This document shows, piece after piece, positions 22,801 to 35,782 of a stretch of 64,000 bases of DNA. This DNA comes from Lepturacanthus savala (Eukaryota > Chordata > Actinopteri > Scombriformes > Trichiuridae): the NCBI GenBank assembly GCA_030544235.1, contig CM060467.1, positions 1,360,001-1,424,000 on the forward strand, in the 5' to 3' direction. Under the pieces are notes generated by a model. It worked only from the letters and a program-made list of their open reading frames with translations. It made no database searches and was not told where the DNA came from. Numbering within the stretch: the stretch's first letter is position 1; each line of letters starts with the position of its first letter. The position numbers and the translations under genes are program-made.

Positions 22801-22924
22801 CAGAAGCCATTGAAGGTTAGAATTTCATCCACTGGAGGCAGTTCCAATGATCTAAGCCAGCTATTGGTAAATTCTAGGAAACGACATTGGAGGCTTATAA
22901 CAGTTAAATGAACATTCAACATTC

Positions 22925-23075
22925 AACCGACTGTTACACTTCCTGCACATCATGCAGCATCTGTAACATGGTATTGTGAAATAAAACTGCACATTTTAAA
23001 CACATCTGTGCAATAATCGTGCTGTTAATTCATCTTGATATGGCGCACCTGTCAGGTAGATGGTGGTGATGATAG
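22925..23075 (+). repeat. Tc1/mariner-like 3' non-coding end (plus strand)
   Basis: AAATAAAACTGCACATTTTA, CATCTGTGCAATAATCGTGC and CTTGATATGGCGCACCTGTC match the 3' untranslated end of the same Tc1-like family, but in the opposite orientation to the adjacent coding relic. Confidence 0.5.
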
Positions 23076-23084
23076 TTTTTTAGA

Positions 23085-23440
23085 CAACTATTGACTATTT
23101 TGATAGTTGAAACAATTCATCAATAAGTTGTTTGGTTCATAAAATGAACACAAAAATGTGCAGCATTTTAACAACTAGTTTGATAGTCTATTAATCTAGT
23201 AATTATTTAAACAATTAATTAGTTGTTTGGTTCATAAAATGGTGTAAAATGTGGATCAGTGTTTCCTTAAAGCTGAAGATTCAACCTAAAAGGTCTTTTT
23301 TTTTGTCCATAAACCAAAGATCATCAGTTTATTATTATAGAGACTAAAGAAACCAGGAAATAATCAGAGAAGAGAAGCTGGAACCAGAGAATTTGGACAT
23401 TTTCTTGTAGAAAATTACTCAAATCCATTTTTATATAGCA
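23085..23440 (-). repeat. 'GCTGCAAC' element copy
   Basis: TTAGTTGTTTGGTTCATAAA, AAAGCTGAAGATTCAACC, then AGAGACTAAAGAAACCAGG, GAAGCTGGAACCAGAG (about 23376) and GGACATTTTCTTGTAG. Complete core. A second end fragment continues to about 23560. Confidence 0.7.
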
Positions 23441-23639
23441 TCAAAATACAATATAATACAATCTAGTTCTGCAACTAATAGAATTTAGACATTTTCTTCA
23501 TATAAATGGCTCAAAACGATTAATCAATTAAAATAGTTGGATGAATCAATAACTTGATTAGTTTAAGCATAAGCCTTGTTGCACATTACCAGATGAAGGT
23601 TAATTTGTTTATTGTGTTATGTTTAACACTCGTCTTCTT

Positions 23640-23695
23640 CACTTTTTTGTGCTGTAACAACTAAATTTCCCCCTTGTGGGATAAATAAAATACCT
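23640..23695 (+). repeat. LINE-type 3' tail
   Basis: AATTTCCCCCTTGTGGGATA followed by AATAAAATACCTCTATTCTAA matches the usual tail of fish L2-like retroposons. Confidence 0.5.
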
Positions 23696-24654
23696 CTATT
23701 CTAATCTAGGGATAATAAGTGAACATTATTATATAATAGTTGAATGTATTTATTGTTTTTTCTGGCTTCTATGACCCATCAAAATAACTAACATGAGAAG
23801 AGGAAGTTGAGGAGTCTCACAAAAGAAGAGGAACTAATAAAGATGATCCTCAGCTGCTTTGTCCCATGAGTTATTCTTAGTGTGACAGTCACTGCTGATG
23901 TATGATAAGAGAAGGTCTGGCAGCCCTGGTTTGTATTGTGAGCTGATATTACAGAGGCAGGTGTGGCCACTAAACGCTTATAAATAACCACCCAAACTTG
24001 ATGTGGCCTTGAATGATGCCTTTTTTTCGCCCTTCGAGGCCCCTGTGAGGTTTTAGTTCATCGGTCAGCGCTAACGCACGCACACACAAAACCATGCAAC
24101 TATGACAACACGATTAATTAAAACACAATATGGACAATATTTGCAAAGAGAACAAATTTACAAAAGCTATTCAGAAGCCCTGAACCATCATTACCTGAAT
24201 AAACACAGAATCGGTGAACCATAAAACCACCGACAATTACTTTAGAATAAAAAAAAAGTGTGTTGTTTGCAGAATAAATAAGTTTTCAGGCCAACTGGAT
24301 GAAAATCACGGTGCAGCAACTAATAATACCAACGGTCAGTGAGAAGCATTACACCACAGCTTAACAATGCACAGCCATTAAGAGACAATGTTAAGTGGAG
24401 AATATAATAACAGGGGAATTATGTATATTACATGTTTCCAGAGAAGACAAGCAGCTGTGCTTTGACCTGAATTCTGATGTCGACATGCTGTGATGCTCAT
24501 AGTGATAATGATGACATGATGATGTTTATCATGTACAATGTTCAGCATGCTAACAAGCTAATATTTGTTTATTAGTCCAAATACTGAATAACAAACACTG
24601 TCCATGTGCAGTATAGATATTAACCTTTAATTATTAGTACTTTCATTACATCTC

Positions 24655-24995
24655 CCGACCCAAAGATCATCAGTTTACTATTATAAAAGACTAAAGAAAC
24701 CAGAAAATAATCGGAGAAGAGAAGTTGGAACCAGAGAATTTGGACATTTTCTACTTAAAAAACAACTCAAATCAATCAAAACAGTTGACAACTAACTGAT
24801 TAATCATTGCAGCATTAAAATAAATCATAAATAAAGAAATGAATAAGTGTATTTATATAGCACTTCCAACAGAGAGAATAATAAAAACAGAAATAGAACC
24901 AGAGAATTTGGAGATTCTTCTTAAAAACTACTAAAATATTAAGCGATTACTGTAATAGTTGACAATTAATCGATTATTCGGCAGCTCTAACAAAT
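24655..24995 (-). repeat. Two 'GCTGCAAC' element copies
   Basis: First copy about 24655-24815 (AGATCATCAGTTTACTATTA, GAAGTTGGAACCAGAG, CATTGCAGCATTA). Second, truncated copy about 24885-24992 (AGAACCAGAGAATTTGGAGA, GATTATTCGGCAGCTCT). Confidence 0.6.
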
Positions 24996-25577
24996 AGTTA
25001 TTTATAATAGTAAATTATGACTGAAAGCTACTTTTTAAATTTGTTTATTTATAGTTATTTACACTATCGCAAGTCAAATGCAATGATATTTAATTCCTAA
25101 ATGCACTGTTGTGTTTTGGAGCTGCTGAAACTGATGTGAATATCAGTAATTTAGCAGATATTTTGTGTTCAGCTGCTGAAATGTTCATCTGATAATGACA
25201 ATAGATAAAAAAGTGTCAAAGTAATTTAAAAAAAAACAGCATTAGTAAAATAACCTATCAAATATATGATATATAGCCTCTTGCTTTTCATTTACAGACT
25301 ATCTCTTCAATCTATTTACCATCTGTATCCTCCTCCCATTCATTTTGAATTCTGAAGCCATCTTCTTTCTGCTTTTCTGTGTATTCCCTCCTTCCCAACA
25401 GCACTCTGCTGCCTCTGTCTTCCCACTTGTCATCTCCCAGCCTCTAATTCTGTATTCTCTGCACACCCAGGTGGGTTGGGGAGCTGAAATGAATGTATAT
25501 ATGTGTCTTTTAGTGCGAGTTACCGAGCTAAATGCTGTAATATTCCTTCACAGCCAGTTGTTCTCCTGAGGCCGTTC

Positions 25578-25765
25578 CAGCTGTTCAGGTCATTCAGGTT
25601 GGATTCTGTCGTCTTTTTACAGTAGATACAGAGCTGCCTGTAAATCGATATCAATGATCTGTATCTGCGCCTGTGGTGGACAGAGCGTGGTGTAAAGTTT
25701 AGAGTGTGTGTGTGAGTGTGTGTGAGTGTGTAGGGGAGGTGTCATTGGTCTATATTTACCAACTT
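25578..25765 (+). promoter_or_regulatory. myom3: Probable myom3 muscle promoter
   Basis: An E-box CAGCTG at 25578-25583, a GT-rich run at about 25704-25730, an inverted CCAAT box (ATTGG at about 25744-25748) and, directly beside it, CTATATTTAC at about 25750-25759, which can serve as a TATA or near-consensus MEF2 site. They sit just upstream of the purine-rich leader. E-box plus MEF2 is typical of sarcomeric genes; use as a promoter is inferred. Confidence 0.45.
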
Positions 25766-25784
25766 AAGAATGAGAGAGCATTGT

Positions 25785-25997
25785 TTGGCACTGAAGGACA
25801 CTTTGTGTTCAGGGTCACCCTCAACACATCAAGACAGAGAGAGAAGAGAAAGTAGAAGAGAGAGAGACAGTCGGAGGAGATTCTGAAGGAGGTGAGACAT
25901 CTTCAAGGAGAGAGACAGACAGAAGAGGAAGTGGTGTGTATCCGCCTGACACGTCTTTGACACCCAGAGGACTTCACCTGTTTCTGTAAAGAAAAGC
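25785..25997 (+). other. myom3: Probable non-coding first exon of myom3 (5' UTR)
   Basis: Purine-rich leader (GAGAGAAGAGAAAGTAG...) ending at a good donor AAAGC|GTGAGT (25997/25998). Another donor, GAAGGAG|GTGAGA, lies at 25891/25892. If spliced to 33646, the frame upstream of the exon-2 ATG meets a TGA in this exon with no ATG after it, so translation must begin in exon 2. Exon start is estimated from the TATA-like site. Confidence 0.45.
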
Positions 25998-26279
25998 GTG
26001 AGTGGGACTTTTCTTTTACTCAGCCTTCATCTAGATTTAGCATCCAGCTTCTTTTTTTTGGTTCTCCTTTCATCAATTAGGACCGTGACTGTGCGTTTTA
26101 GGGGCCAAGCATAAAAAAGAATTAATGAAAATGTCAAGAAGAGAAGAAATTTCAAATTATTGCCAGAAGGCATGAAAAAAAAAGAGATTTTTCCTGATAT
26201 GTGTCACTGAGCAACTGATCGACCTGTCAGCTGTCATCAATCAACTGGATCTGTTATTGTGTCTGTAGGTTTGGACAAA

Positions 26280-26600
26280 AAAAGTCATTTTAGGTTCAAT
26301 TATGACTGGGTGGGATTAAAAAATAAATAAAAATAATGATGAAAATGTGTTTGTATTAATCGATATTGATATTTTCTTTTGTGATTAATGACCTAATCAA
26401 TCAGATTGATCAGTTTGAGCTATTTAAAACTAGAAAAAAACTAAATTCTCTGGTTCCAGCTTCTGTTCTCTGATTATTTCCTGGTTTCTTTAGTCTCTGT
26501 AATAATAAACTGATGATCTTTGGGTTGTGGACTGAACAACACTGCTAACAGCTAATTATAGATTAATCATCTAACAAAGTAGTCGTTAAAATGATCGACC
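26280..26600 (+). repeat. 'GCTGCAAC' element copy in myom3 intron 1
   Basis: Core AAATTCTCTGGTTCCAGCTT at about 26443, TTTAGTCTCTGTAATAATAA and GATCTTTGGGTTGTGGAC. Both ends degraded. Confidence 0.65.
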
Positions 26601-27199
26601 TTTTTGTGAGTATATTGTTATTTCAACTTTTTTGACTCTTGTAGTAAACATTCAATCACTTTGCATCTGTCCATTACAGCTTAGTATTTGTATAATAATA
26701 TAATAATAATTTTCTTGCGATTAAAATAAATTCTGAAGTCCAATTTTACCAATTCATCAGCATTCTTGACATTTAGACTTAATTCTAGCCCTAATACTTT
26801 AGACTGACAGAAAAGATGATTACTTTCAATGAAAATTATAAAACCACAACAATAAACCTCAGTAAAATGCAGACACTGTGGTTTGTGGCAGCTGATCGCA
26901 CCATAATTTGTGCATCATTTGCATATTAGCTCCATCTTAATGTCCTGTTGTCAAAAGATATTATGCTAATGATATGATAAGGTTTAGCAGCTGAGTGTGG
27001 TTTGTCTTGTTTTTGCGTGAACGGTGCAGTTTGTGGATTTTCTCCACATTTTAGCCGATTGGTCCACAATGAAAAGTGCAAACAGCAACAAAAACCTCAC
27101 ATTACATGTTTCAGAAGTAGAGCTCATCTAAAATGTAATATATCTACTGATAGAGCTCAGATTAATGTTGAACTCATAGCTTCATTAACACTAGATCAG

Positions 27200-28440
27200 T
27201 CAGGATCCGGCAGGAATTAACATTCTGTGTTCTGCTGAGCATCTACTACACAGATCAGCTGTTACCCACAGATTCCAGGTTTATACGGTGGGATTATTTG
27301 TAATAAAGCAGCCGTGGATGAGGACAGTAGTTACCACCAACTCTCGGATGATGGTATTTATTTCACTCTAATTGGTCTTTGTGAATGAGACCATTTTTGC
27401 AATGGGCCTCATTTGCATAGAAAGGGGAGGATTTTCACCCATTTTACCTAATTTAGCGTGAACACAGTAGTGCAATGATGACGCTAACGCCGTCATCCCT
27501 GCAAGAGCTTTATGAATAGAAACTTGTATTTTTATGGTTTTGTGGCGTCGGAATAAAGCGTCACAAGCACTTTGTGAATTCCCGTGTCTCTACATACATC
27601 TGCATAAAGCTGTTTTGTCTTTGAAATGTCAGAGAAGCTCCATTTTATCACTGTTTCTCTTGAGAGTCCTGTGCTTGAACTCCTTAACGGTCTCATCTTT
27701 CGACATCCTCAATGGTTGGAGCTTCTAATCGCTCTCTGGAGACGGCGTATCGCGAGCTACTGTCATGTTCAGAAAACGCTTTCACCTTCAACGAGATGAA
27801 CAGCAAATCATCTGTCCCCTTGTTCCTCTTGTTGCTGTGTTTTTTTTATTATTATTATCAGAGACCTGGAGACCCGAGCTCTCATTTCACTCCAGAGACT
27901 AAAAGCTGCACCGTGTGTTAGAAAAGAGCAGAGCGCTGCTTTGTTTTCTGCTCCCTTTGCTCCAGGGGCCCAGTGTCCAGGCCTGCCCATGGAGACTGAT
28001 CAATTTTAATGTGCCAGAGGTCGACCTTCCATTAACTGTGCTCAAATAAAACTCTCCCTGTGCACAACAGTCAGCCCAAGCACAAATCAACAGGGGAATC
28101 AGCTGGTGCACTAGCCCATTAGCCTATTAGCTAACTTGCTGCTGTTTTCCACTGTGCAACTGAAGCAGATGAGAAGAAATAACACACTACGGTTGTTTAT
28201 GGCATGAATGCAGGTGATTGCTATTGGAAGCGGATGAGTGAAGCCATCACTCAGACACGACCTGATTCTGTTTGTTGGTTGCGTTCTGCATTTTCTTCCC
28301 CAGAGCGCCTGCATGATTAATGATGGGCAGCAGCGTGGCCGACATCATCTGATGAATTATTGGTGGCTCGGTGGCCCACAAAGGGGTTATTCATTCAACA
28401 TGGGACTGAAATACCGTTTCTTCACAATTACACCTAAAAC
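27200..28440. other. Low-repeat island in myom3 intron 1
   Basis: About 1.2 kb without the local transposon families. Contains an octamer ATTTGCAT (about 27412), CCCATTAGCCTATTAGCTAA and other TAAT-type sites, and GC-balanced stretches. Short open frames have no known domains and no splice logic with myom3. A candidate intronic regulatory region; conservation untested. Confidence 0.3.
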
Positions 28441-29009
28441 TTGGAAGAAAAAAATGATTCGATTCCAAAATAGCTTTCAAAACGTGAAACAACTGTGCAT
28501 CCACCGTTGCTGCTGAGTTGAAATTAATCAGCTGATTAATCAATTTGTCCAGCAGGATAAAAATCAGCAAGAATCTTACTAAGAATACTACCCCATCTGT
28601 GTAGTTTGTGTCTACCAAACAGCATCAAAGATAATTTACACCGTGCTTTTAATCAATTTTAATCACCGGGTCTGTTTGTTTTGTAGAGAGACCACGGAGG
28701 ATAATTCAGCTCCCAGTAAAAACCTCCTGAACCATAAACACTGAAAGAATTCTAACAAGAAAAAGACAACTCTTATGAGCCCATTCTACTTCATCACAAA
28801 TTAAACAAGTTGGAAATTGGAGGGCAACTTCACAAATATAAATACAAAACACCTTAGTTTTTCTCTCATTTTTTTACACATCAAGATGAAAGATCTTTAG
28901 TATTTTCTACGCAGAAAACACTCTTATTTTTAAATTTTCCACCGTCTTCACCTGCAAGATCTTCTAAGACCGTTCAGTCAGCTGACACAACACAAATGAG
29001 AAATGGACC

Positions 29010-30115
29010 ATTGGATGATCATTGGGTCTTGACCTGACTGCACATCGTTGTCGGAACCAACTTGAGTGGGCAAATGCTCAAAAACTGGCGTGGCCTTATG
29101 GGTCTGACGGGCTGAAGCCCAACCACAATCTTACATTTAAAAAAAAAAAATCATCCAAAAAAAGGTTCAGCAAAAATAAAAGGAGTTATTTCTGGCTAAT
29201 GATTGGTCAAAAAATTCTCGCAGCCATTATGGGAACCAAATAAGGCTACTAGCATCAATGCTAGCTGCAATATATGATAGATCATTGATAAAATATGTAC
29301 AATAAAATGGTTGATATTGGATTTATTGTATGGATTTATTTTACAAAACCCCCCGAAAGAGACAAGAGTTCCAGAATTGATAGAAAACCTTCTACAGGGA
29401 GTACGATCGCACCGAAAGCAGCATTGTAACCGCGAAGCTGTTAGAGTTCAGTCTAAAAAACATTTTCAGCATAAAGGGTCAGCAGGGACGCATGGAAGGG
29501 AATGTATTGAGAATGCACGTCTCTTTCATGAATTGTGCAAAGAAAAATGGCAAATAAATTGCTTTAACACGATTATATGAGTTTGGAGATCGTTTGACGT
29601 GCAAATTGAGAATTTTCTGAGTGTAATCAAATGCAGCATTCACCCAGATTTCCCCCGATGGCATGTGGTGTGTGAATGTGTATGAATGGTTAGCTTCTTG
29701 ATGTGCAGGCGACACCATGTATGCATCACCATCAGTGTGTGATTCTGTGATTGTACACTTGTAGAGAAAAGTACTTTGAGTGGTTGAAATGACCAGAAAG
29801 GTTCTATAAAAATGCAGAGCATTTACCGTTTTAGTGTCATTGATGCACCGCCATCACCTCACGCTGCAGCATAATATATGTCCCCGTGTTGCAAGCATCT
29901 GTGCACAATTCCTGGAAACAGAAAACATACCAGTTGTTGCAGACTTGTCACCCAGGGAGCATGTTTGGAATGCTCCAGGTCGACTTGTGCAGAGTATTGT
30001 GATGTTTTCTCACATTCACTGAAGAGGAGTGGACCAACGTTCCACTGAAAACAATCAATGGCCTGATCTAGTTTACGCAAAGGTGACGTGTCACCAGTTA
30101 CTGACTTTCCAGTTT
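29010..30115 (+). pseudogene. Interrupted Tc1/mariner-like transposase relic
   Basis: Plus-strand pieces resemble two parts of one Tc1-like transposase: LTAHRCRNQLEWANAQK at about 29033-29085 (central region) and SICAQFLETENIPVVADLSP ... EHVW at about 29897-29970 (catalytic C-terminal region), then GAAGAGGAGTGGACCAACG at about 30021. About 700 bases between them are unrelated, including a LINE-type tail. Frameshifts and stops throughout. Confidence 0.6.
29635..29825 (+). repeat. LINE-type 3' end inserted in the Tc1 relic
   Basis: GTGTGTGAATGTGTATGAAT, GTGTGTGATTCTGTGATTGT, then AAAGTACTTTGAGTGGTTG and GGTTCTATAAAAATGCAGAG: the typical tail of a fish LINE family (TTTGAGTGGT...CTATAAA). Confidence 0.6.
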
Positions 30116-31371
30116 GGGATAAATCGTCACCTCGTCCTAAATCGTTCAACTTGTAAAAAACGAGAGCGTTGCGGTTATATTTCTGTTCCGTGTAAGTTAA
30201 GCTGACTTAAGTTTAAGGCCCAATTCTTTTGATCCAGGATGTAACTTTGGCAGATTTAGATCCATAAACTTCACGTTATTAACAGCAACCTGTCCTGTCT
30301 TTAAACACACTTTGCTGGCTAATCCCTAAAACACTTCAAGATATCAGAGGGCTAGGGCTGCTTTAGATAGCGCTAATCTATCAGAGTGCTAAATGGTGCA
30401 GTTAACGTTTTGCATACACTTAACACGCCCCTTTGGGCTCAATTATAATTCTCTGAGGATGAGGATGGGGACGGATTTACAATTCTGTGCGACCATGATA
30501 CGTAATAGCCATTACTTTGCCACCTCAACCGAGCAAAGTGTGAGACATGTAACTGTAAAGTCTGTTCTGAATACAAAGCAAAATATAAATAGTTGAGCCT
30601 CTTGAGAAGGCTTAAGTGTCTTCAGTGTAAAGTGGCCATTAATTTGACAACTCATTTGCACTCAACATAAAATACACAGCTTTGAGCTGTTGAGAGCTGC
30701 AATGATACAAGGTGCAATGATATGACAGTGATAAATAATTATTGCAGTATGCACATTAGCTGACATGCTAACATCGACCCTACAAACAATATCAAGTTGT
30801 TTTTTCTCAACAAAACATCTTCATAGAAAAATTAAGTGTACATATGTAAAATGGCTCAATCTGTATTGAGTCCAATTACATTCATTTTTATTTGAATTTG
30901 AGAATAAGAGTTTTTATCTTATTTGACCTTTATTTATTTATTTAGTGTGATGTTTGTCATAATGTCTATATTTTACTTTATTATATTACAAAAGTAAATG
31001 CAAAATGAAATGCCAATACAATTCTTGTGTCTTGACTTTGATTTCCACTTAAATCATACAAATAAGCACAGTGAAAGATTAGAGAAATCATCTCAGATGA
31101 AGCTGCTGCTTCCTTGTCATCTCAACCTGGTCAATGTTTCTTCTCTTCTTCAATTATCAGCTTTAAATCTAAACACTAGTTTCTATTTCAAACAATCTTA
31201 GCTCTTCTTCCTTTCATGACCTTCCCCCTAATCACACAGTTGTTTACACGATACTCAATACGAAGTGCAAGCTACTTAGTGTCTTGGGCGTAGGTTTGGT
31301 CAACATTGAAAGGGACAGAGGTGCCAAGCGTACAACTCCCTTCACAATATGTCACGCACCATTACCACAAC

Positions 31372-31373
<2 letters not shown>

Positions 31374-31416
<43 letters not shown>
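31374..31416. repeat. (GT)n microsatellite
   Basis: About 21 units, followed by GCGCGTGCAC. Confidence 0.9.
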
Positions 31417-31420
<4 letters not shown>

Positions 31421-31885
31421 TGCACAGTAGCAACACAAGAAGATCCGTCTTCTCTATTACAATCATAACATTCGCTCTGTGTCATTGTCAACAATGAGTC
31501 AAGACAATGCTGTTTGTTGAGCCAAGTCTGTGTACCCAGCAGCAACATGAGGAGATCAGGATTTTCTATGAAACTAGTGCAGTGTCTGTTCCAAACGTGG
31601 CAGAAAGAAACAAGTGTAGAAAAATGAAGGCTGTTGATGTGAGATGTGAATAAATGTGTGTTAAACTCATCGTGATCAAAATCCTGCTACAAGTCCATAT
31701 GATATTTCTGTTTTGCCCATTTCTATTTGTCAATTTTAAAGTCTTTACTTTGACAAATGCAGGTCGCTGCATGTAAAAAACATGACTTGATGACTAGAAT
31801 ATTCTCATCCAGATCATTGATCTTGGATAAGAAAACAGTCCAGTTACCTACAATTCAATTTAAGAAAGACGACTGAATGACAGTG

Positions 31886-32065
31886 AGGTGCATCTCAAAT
31901 AATTAGAATATCTTGTCATTCGTTTAGAGTTAAACTCATACTACGGTTTATAGAATCGTTACACATATAGTGTAATATTTCAAGCCAGTATTTCCAGCAG
32001 TTTTAAGGATTATGGCTCATAGATGATGAAAACTTAATATTTGATTACTTTAAATCACCAAATAA
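31886..32065 (+). repeat. Tc1/mariner-like small element, 5' end
   Basis: AGGTGCATCTCAAATAATTAGAATAT is the terminal repeat seen again at 56791, followed by TTTCAAGCCAGTATTTCC and GATTATGGCTCATAGATGAT, matching a common vertebrate Tc1-type repeat. The opposite terminus was not found. Confidence 0.55.
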
Positions 32066-33645
32066 TAGCAGAGTTTCAATCAACCACAGGGTGTCCTTTA
32101 AATCACCACTGGTTCCAAATAAACACTGAGCAAATGTATTATTATTTATTTATTATTGCATATTTGTATTAAATTTTACTCTGTCCATACTGTATATACT
32201 ATTTCTAGTCTTCATTTATTATTTATCTTTATATTTTATTTTGATTTTATATATTTTTATTACCGAACACTGAGCTGAGATGTGCTGATGACAATAAAGA
32301 ATCACTGAATCCTTAAATAAAATAATCCAGATGCATCATTGTGGTGCTCCCATGACGTTAAAGAACACTAATAATATTGATTGTCGTTCACCATGGCTAC
32401 GCTGCAGTGAAAAAATTAAAAGTACGACATGAAATTCAAAGTTTCCCTAATAAAAACCTGCAGAGGAAAACTGAGAAGCAGCCACCAGACGTTTAACTAC
32501 TGTAATCTGACGGTAGTTACTGGTTTAATAAATTCATTTGAGTAAATTACCATATTTTTACAGTTTTGCTGAGCAACATTTTTGTCAGGGAGGAATTAAT
32601 CTCCCTAAACGCCTGATCTGTTAAGTGATTGAAACAAATAAACACGCTGGCTGTTATTAGGTGATTTATGGTATGATGACTTCCTCTTTTCCACTTGTAA
32701 TAATTTATTCAGTCATTGAAACAGTGACTGGAGGCAGAAGCACCAAGCTTGTATCTGCTTATCCTACGTACTTTTTAGGAATTTTGTCTTTAAGCTGCCC
32801 AAATAAATAACACAAAAAAAGACTTTTACACTTTTATCCCTCCAAAAACAACTTGTCTTTATGTTTTTCTATTCTACCACCTCCTTATTGATAATGGTAC
32901 ATATAATAAATGTAGTTTATGGAGGAGTCGTTAGCTGCTGAAGTTATTCTAGCCCCAGGAGGTTGTGAGAGCTGACTCCACAAAGCTTCATGGTGCATGT
33001 AATAAAATACTTTTCCCTTTTCATCAAAATTCAGGCAGTTTTTTATGTGTTTATTGCAGATCTTCTATCACTATGAGGATGAAAATACAATTTATTCGCT
33101 TTAAAAAAGTTAGTTACATGTCCAGTAAAACATGTTAACTTATTTGAATTTATGCTGCATTTTACCAAAATGTACTGATTTGACTTTATTTTATTATTGT
33201 TGCACAGAACTCACTGATCAGATCACTGATGTTCTCTTGTATGTGAAATTCCTGAAGCTTAAATTTGATTTTCAACTAAATCATACAGTAAAAAGCTTCA
33301 GAAATCTCTTCTGATGAAGCTGTGACCTCCTCATTTTACGGCGTTACTGATAAAGTTTGCATCTCAACCTGTTAATTTTCTTCTGTTCTTCTTTATTCTG
33401 TTCCAAGCAATCTTGACGCTTCTTATTTTAGCGACTTACCCGCTAATCGCTATTCGGATGCGACTCCACAAAGCTCCATGAAATAGTTTTTATCTTTCAT
33501 AGAATTTCAGGCATTTGTTTATCGTAGATCTTATCATAATGAGGATGAAAATATGATGCATCTGTATGTTAGTTATGCTCCTGACTGATGCTGCAGCACC
33601 TTTAGTCTTCATCACCTTAACACCCTGCATCCCCCCCCTCCACAG

Positions 33646-33767
33646 GTACCGGTGGTTACCATGGAAACCGGGATGGTAATGAAGAGGGAGCAGGAAGAGG
33701 AGAAGTCCCACATGTCTCAGAGCATGGATCTGTCCTCCCAAAGCAAGAAGAAGACCTTCACTTCCAG
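33646..33767 (+). CDS. myom3: myom3 exon 2 (first coding exon)
   Basis: Acceptor CCTCCACAG at 33645. 15 untranslated bases, then ATG at 33661 in a perfect ACCATGG context. Codes for METGMVMKREQEEEK..., residues 1-35, ending in phase 2 at CCAG|GTGCAA. Coding starts at 33661. Confidence 0.83.
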
Positions 33768-35747
33768 GTGCAAACACACCTTATAAACCCTGTTTTTGTT
33801 TAGTTTTTTTCCTGAATGCTTGGTATTCTACGCACCAACCTGCAGCACCTTCACATCAAAACTCTGAGCTTCCTTTTACAACTACAGTGTAGATGTGAAA
33901 GGTGTGTTCTGGGGAGGACGAGACATTGGCTCATTTATTTTTACCACCCGTATTTTTATCTGTTTGGGAATTTGAATTGTATATCTCCATCTAAAAAAAA
34001 AAAGGCAGCTCTATAAAACAGAGCTTCCACCTGTAATATTATAATACTGAAAACCATAATGTTCATCTTGACAAGTCGTGAAGTCTCACGCTGAGCCCAT
34101 AACCTCGATTTTAATTAAACCAAGAGACAAATGAGTGGAGATAATTTATTTCTAGACCAGGGCGGTATCTCTTGGCATCTTGAAATGAAACGAATCAAAG
34201 GGCTGGCACCAGGAAAACGACACTTCAGGCAACCTACAAATTTCATGAAACAAGCGGTTTAATATTTGAACCCGGTTAAATTGTCTAACCTTCAGGCTTC
34301 GTTTTCCTCCACCTCAAAATTAGATTCATTAGTGGGTTGAACTGCTTGATAAATCTCAAGTGTTTTTTTGCGATAAACTTTTACTTCACCCTTGGTGGTA
34401 AATAAAAGAATTCCTCTATGTAATTTATAGATTCTGTCATAAACAGAGGCTTTATTTTTAGAATCTATGGCTGGATTTTTTTTTTATGTTGCTCAATGTG
34501 CACAAGGTTGTCCTGATAGATCATCACTTTGCAGCTGAACGATGACTAAGGATTAAGTATTTATTAAAGAGAAATATATGGCAGGCTGTTTTTTGCTCAA
34601 TGACACATTAGTCATTCAAGTACAACATGTGGCACTGCTGCTGCTATAATATATTCACATTATATATTCACATTATATATTCACAAAGACCGGCTCCACC
34701 ACAGAGAAGTCTGCCTCTGGTTAGACATGAGTGGAAAGAACCTGACTCACTACATCAGGTCACACACACAATCACAGACAATCTGATATTTCAGATATTT
34801 AGTCAATAATAATAAAACACTGCAACAGCTCAGTCTGACAGCGTATAACAGGAAAAGATGCAACAATTAGTCGATTCATCGATTAGTTGCAAAGTATTTT
34901 GATAATCGATTTGAGTCATTTTCTAGAAGAAAATGTCTAAATTCTCTGGTTCCAGCTTCTCTTCTCTGATTATTTCCTGGTTTCTTTAGTCTCTATAATA
35001 ATAAACTGATGAAAAAGACATTTTAGGTTGAATCTTCAGCTTTGGTGACCATTTCATTGACCAAGTAACTAATCGATTATTCATTTTAATAATTGATAAA
35101 CTGACTATCAAAGCTCAGTTGTTAGACTTTTAGGTCCCAATGTGTATTTAAAATAGTCAAAGTCACAGTATTCATCATAGAAAATGGTCCTATTTAGTGT
35201 TTTATTTAATAGTATACAGTATAGAGGAGCAAATATTAGTCAATAATCAAATTAGTTGCCAATTACAACATTAATCATCTATTTTGATAATAGATTAATA
35301 GATTGGAGTCATTTTTTCATTAGAAAATGTCTAAATTCTCTGGTTCCAGCTTCTCTTCTCTGATTATTTCTTGGTCTCTTTAGTCTCTATAATAATAAAC
35401 TGATGATCTTTGGACAAAAAAAGACATTTTAGGTTGAATCTTTCGCTTTGGGAAATGCTGATCGACATCTTACACCATTTTATGATTAATCGACTATCAA
35501 AATACTTGTTAGTTACAGTCCTAGGTAGCATTGCTGCCTCACAGCAAGAAGGTTCTGGGTTCAGGTCTCAGATCCTTTAGTTTGTGAGGTTTTCTGTTCT
35601 GTTTCCTCCCAAATCAAACACATGAATGTTAGGTTTAATTCTTCTGTCACTGCAGAACAGAACTAAACAGCAGCTGCCAGACGGGTCAAATTTACCCACA
35701 GGGATCAATAAAGTACCACAGACACACACATACACACACACACACAC

Positions 35748-35782
<35 letters not shown>

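Noticed and set aside
29311..29580. 90-codon frame between the two Tc1 halves
   Set aside because: No recognisable motif; lies in transposon debris. Mentioned in the finding but not called a gene.
34627..34809. A 60-codon frame repeated exactly at 42107-42289 on the other strand
   Set aside because: Identity is due to the inverted DNA duplication; the frame has no domain and includes the ATTCACATTATAT repeats. Reported as a repeat, not a gene.
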